From NCBI RefSeq assembly GCF_033473495.1, contig NC_088943.1, positions 1,158,001-1,222,000 of the forward strand: 64,000 nt of DNA. The letters run 5' to 3'. The DNA is from Cercospora beticola (lineage: Eukaryota > Ascomycota > Dothideomycetes > Mycosphaerellales > Mycosphaerellaceae). Every line of letters starts with the position of its first letter. The stretch's first letter is position 1. The notes beneath the pieces were generated by a model. That model was not told the origin of the DNA and searched no databases. It saw only the letters and a list, made by a program, of their open reading frames with translations. Positions 57,452 through 64,000 of the stretch are shown in pieces. The translations under genes and the position numbers were made by a program.

Positions 57452-57689
57452 CGTTCCTGCGTGTATGTGTGCTTGCGTGCTTGATTAGTATACAAGGTAT
57501 GGTCTTCTATTCTTGCACATGAGGTGTGCGGTATGCAAGCTAGTATGAGCCGAGGTCAAGGGTCTAGCCTCAAAACCAGCGCACAGATGGGAGCGCGAGG
57601 ACGATTTGAGCGATGATCTGCGACGCAAAGCTCGGCAGCGTTCGTCGTGTGTACATAAAGTCTGCACAGTCAATCGCAGGGCTTCGAGC

Positions 57690-59336
57690 TCATGGAATCC
57701 ACGCTTTGCCTTTTCCTTTCCCTCTTCGTCGCTCCCATACCATGACATAGCTCTCTTTCGTAGCCAGCAGATCTGCATTGACCTTCTCGACGGGAAAGTC
57801 GTCTTGCATCTCCCACCATTGGTTGCTATCGCCGCCTTCTTTCACCTGAGCTTTCCACACCTTCCGTTCGGCTTCGCCTTCCACTGAATCATCGCGCACT
57901 TTGACACCTTCGTATGTGATGTTCGCGACCAAATCGTATACAATCGGCTCGCCCATTGGGTGTTGCTTAGGATCTGGCTCCACGTAGGGGCTCATATCCA
58001 GCGCTCGAGGATTAAACGTTACGATTGTCGGATTGCGTTGCGATTGCAAGAACTTGTTGGGCTGGAAGCGCTTTACGTGCATGATCAGGTATGGCGGTAA
58101 AGGGTGCAATAGCCGGTACCGCATTCGTGTGTTCATCCTTTCTTGTGCCACAATGCCGTTATACTTCTGTAGCACCGTGGTCAGCGGTACCTGTGGGATG
58201 ATATTCTTCTCAACATCATCCTGGAACAAAGGCGCAGCGGGCAGGTCAAGCGTCAGAATCATAAATCGCGATTGCTGCGATTTGATAGCCGTGTCCTCGA
58301 ATCGTAACCGATCACCAGCATCGGCTCGCGCCGTAATCTCTTGAGACTCTACACGGAGAGCGCCTTGAAAGATTTTCTGAATGATTGACGACTTCGGTTT
58401 GGTTTTGCTGCCCCCTAGGGCGAGATGGAGGTTGTTCAAAAACCAGCTGAGAAACTCCACCGGATCGGCCTGCTCGGTGAGTGAGAACTTCTTGCCAGAT
58501 TGGAGCGAAATGTTCTGTATCAACTCGTGCGGAGAGACGTGCTTCTTGAACGCTTTGGGATTCCAGATCTTGCGAACCAGCACGCTGAATCGCTTCACGA
58601 GCTCCGGTTTCGATGATAGATCTTCCAGCATGAGGAAGTTTCGGAGCGGCGTGACATGTGACAGGGCTTGGACAACCACGTTCAAGTAGTCATTGGCCTT
58701 AATGTTGTTCAGACCCACGAAGCCTGGAATATATTTGCGACCCAGCAGATCCCACTTGGGCTGTGGTTCTTTGTCCATTGCTTTGACCTCTGCCGGGGTA
58801 AATCGAGGATCGACCACGTATTTGATATCATCCAAGCTCTTGTTCTTGACTTCGTATCCATCGGGCAGCACATACACCTTTTTCGTCTCCATGTTGATGT
58901 ACACATGATGCCCCTCTTCTAGGGCATGGAAGTATGCCGGAGTCTTTGCGCCTCTCCCAGAGAAGTATTTTCCACACACCAGACAGGCGTATACGTTGAT
59001 ATTGGAGAGCGTTACTGAGCATAATTTCTCGAAATCGAAGTCCAGTCGTGATCGTGCTATCGTATCGAGGTAGAGGTCGGAGTAGCCTTCGATTGGCGCT
59101 GTCTGCCGCGTCGATGTTGCGCGTTCATCTTCGTCTTCATCTTCAAGGTCGTCATCGTCCTCATCTTGTCCATTTCGCACCGCGCCATTCGCATGTCCGT
59201 TACTCGAAGCTGGTACTTCTGGCGGAGGTGGAGGAGGAAGATCCTCGTCAGGAGCGTCCTGTACGCGCGCTTTCTTCGACGCCGGCGAGTCCGTGACAGC
59301 ACCTTCGAGCGCTTCCTCCGCCGGTCGCTTGGCCAT
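57690..59336 (-). CDS. SAD1: Sad1/USP39, inactive ubiquitin-protease-like tri-snRNP factor
   Basis: 548 aa from the ATG at 59336; the open frame continues to 59492, but the added residues are Ser/Arg-rich leader-like. Sad1/USP39 keeps the U4/U6.U5 tri-snRNP assembled for pre-mRNA splicing in the nucleus. An acidic N-terminus (about residues 27-72) is followed by a UBP zinc finger (Cys118, Cys121, His137, His143/144; CLVCGKYFSGRG, HALEEGHHVY). The peptidase-C19-like domain starts at GLNNIKANDY (208-217), where Asp216 replaces the catalytic cysteine of GLxNxGNTCY, so it cannot hydrolyse ubiquitin. ILTLDLPAAPLF and YLIMHVKRFQPNKF are further family landmarks. The late WWEMQD element replaces the usual His box. 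Confidence 0.94.
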   Translation of the reverse strand: MAKRPAEEALEGAVTDSPASKKARVQDAPDEDLPPPPPPEVPASSNGHANGAVRNGQDEDDDDLEDEDEDERATSTRQTAPIEGYSDLYLDTIARSRLDFDFEKLCSVTLSNINVYACLVCGKYFSGRGAKTPAYFHALEEGHHVYINMETKKVYVLPDGYEVKNKSLDDIKYVVDPRFTPAEVKAMDKEPQPKWDLLGRKYIPGFVGLNNIKANDYLNVVVQALSHVTPLRNFLMLEDLSSKPELVKRFSVLVRKIWNPKAFKKHVSPHELIQNISLQSGKKFSLTEQADPVEFLSWFLNNLHLALGGSKTKPKSSIIQKIFQGALRVESQEITARADAGDRLRFEDTAIKSQQSRFMILTLDLPAAPLFQDDVEKNIIPQVPLTTVLQKYNGIVAQERMNTRMRYRLLHPLPPYLIMHVKRFQPNKFLQSQRNPTIVTFNPRALDMSPYVEPDPKQHPMGEPIVYDLVANITYEGVKVRDDSVEGEAERKVWKAQVKEGGDSNQWWEMQDDFPVEKVNADLLATKESYVMVWERRRGKGKGKAWIP

Positions 59337-59645
59337 GTTGATGCTTGTTCCAGACGATCTCCGAGACGCGATCACCCGATGCTCAACTGACGCAGAAGAG
59401 CTCAAAGTCTTGGCTGCATGTGCTCCCTGACTCGCGCGCTGGTGCCGACCTTCACTCACCTCCGCGTGCCCGCTGGCGGCTTCCGAAAACAAGCATAACC
59501 TTTGGTCCGGACCTTAACTGCCAAAAGCGACCTCACGGCGATCGAAGAGGAGCCAAAGCACTCCGCTTTTGTATACAGCCCTGTCGCCTTTCGTGTGCAA
59601 CGCCTCAAATTCTCCTTGACCCTCACTTCTCACCACCCTCTCACC
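59337..59645. promoter_or_regulatory. Short divergent promoter, SAD1 / SDR gene
   Basis: 309 bp between opposing starts. No specific element identified. If the longer SAD1 reading from 59492 is used, only about 150 bp remain. Confidence 0.45.
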
Positions 59646-60486
59646 ATGTCTATCATTGAAAGGACCAATCCGCTGAATCTGCAGTACAAAGTCTGCGTCG
59701 TAACTAATGCTTCTACACCGCTCGGTGTCGTGATCTGCAAAACGCTACTCAAAGCAAATGCCCTCGTCCTAGGCATCGACAAGAATGCTCGAGATCACTC
59801 ACTGAACGCAGGCCTTGGAACTCACTTTCAGTTCGAACAACGAGACCTCAATGACCCGGAGACTCCAAAAGAAATCATCGCAGCTTCAGTGAAGAAGTTC
59901 GATAGCTTGGGCGGTAAATTCGATGCTCTTGTAAATCTGGTTGGCGAAGATGGAACGGACTTGGATGGTATCAGTAATTTGACCCAAGGACTTGGAGATG
60001 TGATCAAAGAAGCGGGACAAGGGTCGATTATCACTGTTCCAGGAAATGTCGAGGGTAGCGATGAAGACCGAAGTCGAGCGATTGTTTGTCTGGTCGATTT
60101 CCAAGTGTAAATGGCCTACTGACGACTGCAGACCAATTTCACGAAAGACATTACACAGCGATTCCAAGGCACGGCCATCAGAACTAATATGATCGTGCCA
60201 GAAAGTACGGACGAATTTGTCTCACTGAATACTCCTTCCACTGCTAACAGACATCGAAGCTACAAACGCTGAAAGTCAAGACTCTGCCAGGCCCTACGAA
60301 GAAGCGAAATCTCACATGACCGCACTCATCAAAACAGAAAGATCTGCGAAGGATGCACCTGACGCCAAAGCGCCCCCGCCACGATTCTATGAGGTTGGCA
60401 ATCTTGTGTTGTTCTTAGCCGGGGGCATGAGTGAAAACATCTCAGGTCAAGCTGTGAGCCTCGATGGCTCACATCGAGAATTGTAA
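59646..60486 (+). CDS. Short-chain dehydrogenase/reductase-like protein
   Basis: Model join(59646..60083, 60132..60204, 60251..60486), 248 aa, the classical SDR length. Introns of 48 and 46 bp have branches CTGAC and CTAAC; the first donor is GTTTGT. The Rossmann start VCVVTNASTPLGVVICKTLL has the usual nucleotide-binding glycines partly replaced (TNASTPLG instead of TGxxxGxG), so the cofactor site is divergent. NLVGEDG occupies the NNAG position, and the catalytic-type Tyr186-x3-Lys190 (YEEAK) is present. The end LAGGMSENISGQAVSLDGSHREL is the SDR substrate-loop/C-terminal pattern (SxxxSGQxxxVDGG). An oxidoreductase is likely but the substrate is unknown. It ends 49 bp from the convergent secreted-protein gene. 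Confidence 0.82.
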
Positions 60487-60535
60487 GGAGACAGTACGAC
60501 ATAAATTGGCATTAATCTATTACTATTCCTCCAAC

Positions 60536-61015
60536 CTACTTCTCCTCCTCTCCCTCAAGCTCCAACTCCCACTCCTCTTCTCCCCGCTTCCCCAACCCAA
60601 AAGCCCCCAAAATATCCGGAACATTCGGCACAGCCTCCTCCAAAGTCCACTTCTGACACCCATTCGTCCCATACGTTCCCGTCCCCAACCCCTTCGCATC
60701 ACCTGTCGCACAAATATAATGAAACTGCAACAAACAAAATTTGCCCGGAACCCATTGCTTCGGAGTACAATTTCCTGTAATTTTGGCTCGGATGCCTTCT
60801 TTCACGACCCCCGTTTCGGAGCGAGAGCCGGGACAGGTAATGGTATCGGCGTAGTTGCCGGCTTTGTCTTTTTTGTGGCAGAAGGCTGCGATGGCTTGGT
60901 TGACGGCAGGGTTTTTGGCGCCGCAGGCGGCGGAGTATTGGAAGTCTTGGTCGGGGGTTTGGGCGGTGGTGAGGGTGAGGAGGAGGGTGGGGAGGAGGGT
61001 GGGGAGGGTTTTCAT
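60536..61015 (-). CDS. Small secreted Cys-containing protein
   Basis: 159 aa from the ATG at 61015; the longer frame upstream is leader sequence. A signal peptide covers residues 1-18 (MKTLPTLLPTLLLTLTTA). The mature protein has seven cysteines (SAACG, AFCHK, ITCPG, GNCTP, KFCLLQ, YICATG, NGCQK) and a compact core with WVPGKFCLLQFHYICATG. The C-terminus is Glu-rich (GEEEWELELEGEEEK). I do not recognise the family; size and secretion suggest a host- or substrate-interaction protein, which is inference. Synonymous composition flips from C to G near 60740. Confidence 0.75.
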   Translation of the reverse strand: MKTLPTLLPTLLLTLTTAQTPDQDFQYSAACGAKNPAVNQAIAAFCHKKDKAGNYADTITCPGSRSETGVVKEGIRAKITGNCTPKQWVPGKFCLLQFHYICATGDAKGLGTGTYGTNGCQKWTLEEAVPNVPDILGAFGLGKRGEEEWELELEGEEEK

Positions 61016-61510
61016 TGTGAATGTGTCGGCTTGTTTCTCGTGTGATGTAAGATTGATTTTGTGTTGTGTACTTTTCTGTGATTTTTTTGCTAAAAGTGTA
61101 AATGTTGGTGATTTGATGTGGGATCGACTGTGCTGCAAGGTTGCGGGTTGTGATGCAAAGAGGCGAAATACAGGACAAAGAGAAGGGCTGCATTGCGCCG
61201 GGCACCTCGTGATTGGGACAACAATGACAACAGACAAAGAAGTGTCTGGGGCAGGTACTGACGCGAGGACCATTCGTTTTGTATACACCACACTGACGTG
61301 GTGGAGTAGTTTTTGTTTTTCGAGTGGAACGATAGTCGCTGCATGGTCTATGATGCTCAGATCAAGCACATATCGCTGAGTAGGGATGGTGTCGATCGTC
61401 GGTTCGCACTGTGAGGTATGCATCTAGAAGCAGCAAATATCATTATGTTTGAAGTGTATACTCGTCAGTCGTGTTTCTTACCAATGCCCTTGTAACCCTT
61501 TGAGGGCGCA
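61016..61510. other. Intergenic upstream of the secreted-protein gene
   Basis: Promoter region of the secreted gene plus the 3' flank of the next small gene. T-rich stretch at 61075-61092. Nothing coding recognised. Confidence 0.5.
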
Positions 61511-61856
61511 CTAAAATATGTGCTGGCGAAATCGCTCATATGATCTAATATACCCATTCAATGCTTTCGCGCAAGAAACGCCCGCCTTTGCAGTCAGGAA
61601 TACCCATTCTCGCATCCCTCCCCGCAGCACGCAAAGTAAAACATACCGTTTCTCTGGAGACTTGTACCCCAGTCTTGGCCCAACGTTCGTTCAACCAGTC
61701 CGTCAATGCATCACTAGATTTCTTCCAGCTTTCCTGATGATCGTCCCAACAACGCAGCACCACATCTACCACCGCCGGTGGAAGAGCCTCTTTGCCCGAG
61801 GAGGCTCCCGATGGCGTCCACACAGGTTCCGGAGAAGATTTTCTAATGCCGAACAT
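61511..61856 (-). CDS. Small hypothetical protein, 94 or 103 aa
   Basis: Start ATG at 61856 (MFGIRKSSPEP). Preferred spliced model complement(join(61511..61585, 61647..61856)), 94 aa, uses a GTATGT donor, a CTGAC branch and an AAAG acceptor in phase 0; the unspliced frame ends at 61545 and gives 103 aa. The middle is helical and Trp-rich (RCWDDHQESWKKSSDALTDWLNERWAKTG). There is no signal peptide or membrane segment. No family recognised; a small intracellular protein is all that can be said. Confidence 0.45.
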
Positions 61857-62361
61857 GATTGTGCTTAGTTCGCGCTGAGATCTTCTCTGTCGTTTCTGAG
61901 CTTGGACTTGAGTGATAGATGTGCAATTCGACCAGCGAATTGAGAGTGCTGATGCTGGAGATGATATGATCTCGAAGATGCAAGCTGGAAAGCTTGAGAG
62001 GCAGAAAGCATATTTCCTGAGAGCGTTGCAGCCATAAGTAGGTCGAAACAATGCATTGTGCCGCATGCCGAGGTTTAGACCAAAGGATGGGGTACAACAA
62101 ATCAAAGACTCCTAAACAAAGCGTATTGCTCCCCTGAAAGAAGCCCTAGCATTGTCGGCCAGTGCGAGAATCTGGCTGGGCCGATACGTGGGCGGCAGGC
62201 GTGATAGGACTTCTTTGAACATAGAGAGCAAGACAATCTCGAAGATGCGTCGGCGTTGTTTATGACTGCAATGCGGTCTCCGGTTCCCGAGATGTTCGTG
62301 TAAGCTGGTGGAGTGCTATTCTGGGCATTGAACACCACGCTCAATACAGCGCCGTGCCCAA
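61857..62361. other. Intergenic between the small gene and BEM46
   Basis: 505 bp with only short chance frames. Nothing recognised. Confidence 0.5.
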
Positions 62362-63348
62362 TCAAGACGACGACACGTATTTCCTGATAAACTCTTCAAT
62401 GTTCTGAAAGTAGCCAGGCTCAGCCACAGTCGCATTGTGGTCGCCGTACGGCAGCTCCTTCCACATCACTCGCGGAGTCCGAGCTAGCTTGAAAAGCTCC
62501 TTCATATGCTCTGGCCTACTCGCTGTTAGCGCGTTACAGCGAAGCTGTTTTATAGGTTACTCACGGCACGATCTCGTCCCTTAAACCGCTCAGAAACAGT
62601 ATTGGGACATCTGTGATTTGTGGAATCATCTCTTCGCTTCTCCAGTACTCGTGACAGAGCGGTGTCAAATACTTAGCAATAGGCACAGCCTTGGGAATCA
62701 TCTTTGCTATGCTCAGGAAGGTATTCTCCAAGATGAGGCCCTTAATATCGCCAGTGCCCTTGTTTTTGGTGACGAGATCGATGCTTACGGCGCCGCCTAG
62801 ACTTTGACCATAGACGATGATGCTGTTTCCTTTGAGATCTTCACGGTTGCGGATGTAGTCCAGACCCGTCGCAGCATCAATGACCAGGCCTTTCTCGTTC
62901 GGGTTGCCAGTGGATAGACCGTATCCACGGTATTCCAGCATTACTGTCGTACATCCCAAATCATGCGCCAATACCTTGGCAATCGGTAGTCGATGGCCAA
63001 TGTTTCCTGCATTGCCGTGGAAGCTGAGGATCGTGATTGGTCTTGCCTGGGCCTTGTTCGCTGGCCGCACAAGGAAGGCATGCAAAGTTTCGCCATCTGG
63101 CGTGGGTATCGACAGCTCTTCGTAGTCTTCAATACCGAACTGAGGCGGCTTAGGTACTTCTGTTCTGGTTCCAGGAGGCAAGTTTCGAGGGTATATTATT
63201 TCGCTGGCAAGCTATCAGCATATCCGTTCGGCCATTCAGCTTTCGAATGGTCTCACTTTTGAAAGTAGTACAAAGCACCGCCGCCCAGACTGACAGCAGC
63301 AGCGCTCAGGTAGAAAGGTAGCCGAAGCCATGGCAGAAGGTTCGCCAT
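62362..63348 (-). CDS. BEM46: Bem46-type alpha/beta hydrolase (ABHD13-like)
   Basis: Model complement(join(62362..62515, 62565..63203, 63257..63348)), 294 aa. The N-terminus MANLLPWLRLPFYLSAAAV gives an uncleaved membrane anchor; YYFQNEIIYPRNLPPGTR is the characteristic Bem46 start. The hydrolase core has SFHGNAGNIGHRLP (oxyanion loop), the nucleophile elbow GQSLGG with Ser165, Asp240 (GLRDEIVP) and His270 (YGDHNA), a complete triad. Bem46 sits on the ER/perinuclear membrane and has been linked to polarity and germination in fungi; its substrate is unknown. Introns of 49 and 53 bp have GTGAG-type donors. The region just upstream carries an overlapping small frame. Confidence 0.92.
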
Positions 63349-63521
63349 GCTGCACGGAGACTGTCCACGTTGGCAATAGCGATCGTTGTGGCGAGCAAAG
63401 CCAGGAACGTGTAGCGGTGAACTTTGGGGTGGCCGAGATATTGCACAAGCGTCAAATGAGTGTCATCTGGTCGGTCGATGCGCACTTCGTCCTCGTCGTC
63501 GATGTCGTACTCATCGGCCAT
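63306..63521 (-). CDS. Possible 71-aa upstream/overlapping small ORF of BEM46
   Basis: ATG at 63521 opens a 71-codon frame with an acidic start (MADEYDIDDEDEVRIDRPDD) and a hydrophobic helix (YTFLALLATTIAIANV). It ends inside BEM46 exon 1, overlapping it by 43 bp in another frame. The ordered acidic-then-hydrophobic pattern looks protein-like. It may be a separate small membrane protein on a bicistronic leader, a regulatory upstream ORF, or chance. Confidence 0.4.
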   Translation of the reverse strand: MADEYDIDDEDEVRIDRPDDTHLTLVQYLGHPKVHRYTFLALLATTIAIANVDSLRAAWRTFCHGFGYLST

Positions 63522-63748
63522 GGAAGTTGTGTTGGTGATGGCATATTGTGGCACGGACAGTGAAGCAAAAGTCGCGGCGAGCTTGGACCTCGAAGCTTGA
63601 CGCGCATCTCGTGCCTGCCTCAGACAAGTGCATCAGGCACGACTTCACCAAACACTGCAACCACTCCATCTCGCCGCTTCCACATCGCACACTCACACCT
63701 CCTGGTCATCAACCCCCTTACTATCTGACAGACGACAGCAACGCCAAA

Positions 63749-64000
63749 ATGATTAACCAAACGGGTTCGCTAGGCGAGGGTAAGTGAATGCGAGCATTTG
63801 CGATTCATCGCCATCACCAACTGACGGTTGCTGTACAGATGGCATCCACATCGACATGAACCACCTCAAGTCCGGTGAGGTCAACCTTGGAACGTCCATC
63901 ATGGCCATCAACTTCAAAGACGGTGTCATCCTCGGCGCCGACTCCCGCACAACCACAGGCGCATACATTGCCAACCGAGTGACGGACAAGCTCACGCAAG
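63749..64000 (+). CDS. PRE3: 20S proteasome beta1 subunit (Pre3/PSMB6), 5' part
   Basis: Partial, cut by the window edge. Model join(63749..63779, 63839..>64000). Exon 1 encodes [10 protein letters not shown]; the 59-bp intron (GTAAGT donor, CTGAC branch, ACAG acceptor) is in phase. The sequence reads [28 protein letters not shown], then [11 protein letters not shown]. The Gly-Thr junction (LG/TS) marks autocatalytic propeptide cleavage and exposes Thr1, the nucleophile of the caspase-like site. The catalytic-region aspartate (GADSR) is present; the active-site Lys lies beyond or near the window end. The last bases (CGCAAG) may be an exon boundary. It is divergent from BEM46, sharing about 400 bp. 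Confidence 0.93.

Overview
This is a 64 kb piece of a filamentous ascomycete nuclear chromosome. The spliceosomal introns are mostly 49-75 bp, with GTRNGT donors, CTAAC/CTGAC branch sites and YAG acceptors. Genes occur on both strands with 0.2-2 kb spacing. Fungal families are present throughout: NuA4 Eaf1/Vid21, a Zn2Cys6 regulator, Csc1/Phm7, Bem46, Fat1, small GPI proteins and a Kex2-processed repeat precursor. The overall look suggests a Dothideomycete, possibly of the Mycosphaerella group, but that placement is inference. I rebuilt exon structures by hand. Each multi-exon model keeps frame across canonical GT-AG introns.

Layout. 0-5 kb: Eaf1/Vid21 scaffold of NuA4. 5.6-9.7 kb: a P450 and a Zn2Cys6 factor transcribed divergently. 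9.9-12.5 kb: membrane-anchored GH3 glycosidase. 13.2-13.6 kb: TA-rich degenerate island. 13.7-16.3 kb: Csc1-like channel. 17.2-18.5 kb: proteasome ATPase Rpt4. 19.4-20.9 kb: enolase. 22.6-23.4 kb: GPI cell-wall protein. 24.1-26.2 kb: Q/P-rich protein with a four-Cys zinc-ribbon-like motif. 27.9-29.5 kb: four-helix membrane protein. 30.2-30.8 kb: small ubiquitin-fold candidate. 31.6-34.4 kb: dolichol kinase. 34.4-44.1 kb: gene-poor stretch holding a small GPI protein, a Fat1-type acyl-CoA synthetase and a Cys-rich secreted protein. 44.1-52.1 kb: RING protein, INSIG homologue, Ytm1, Ade16/17 and the prenyltransferase alpha subunit. 52.6-53.7 kb: seven-repeat alpha-pheromone-like precursor. 55.1-64 kb: Idh1, a DsbA/GST-kappa protein, Sad1/USP39, an SDR, a secreted protein, a small unknown, Bem46, and the start of proteasome beta1 (Pre3), cut by the window edge.

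Most of the genes are core housekeeping functions: chromatin, proteasome, glycolysis/TCA, purine synthesis, ribosome assembly, splicing, prenylation, N-glycosylation and lipid handling. They do not form a single pathway. The accessory content is the P450/regulator pair, the secreted and GPI proteins, and the pheromone-like precursor.

Two signals stand out. The first is the precursor at 52.6-53.7 kb. It encodes seven identical 20-residue peptides with pheromone-type C-x3-G-x2-C spacing, separated by Kex2 and dipeptidyl-peptidase (X-Ala/X-Pro) sites. The second is a recurring compositional structure in at least eight places (about 5.9, 10.1, 12.3, 25.1, 30.5, 51.4, 57.0 and 60.7 kb). There the plus strand switches abruptly from C/A-rich to G/T-rich within a few hundred bases. 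The switch lies mostly inside coding sequence at synonymous positions, and it always has the same polarity whichever strand the gene is on. No gene feature explains it. No tRNA, rRNA, CRISPR array or intact transposon was recognised.
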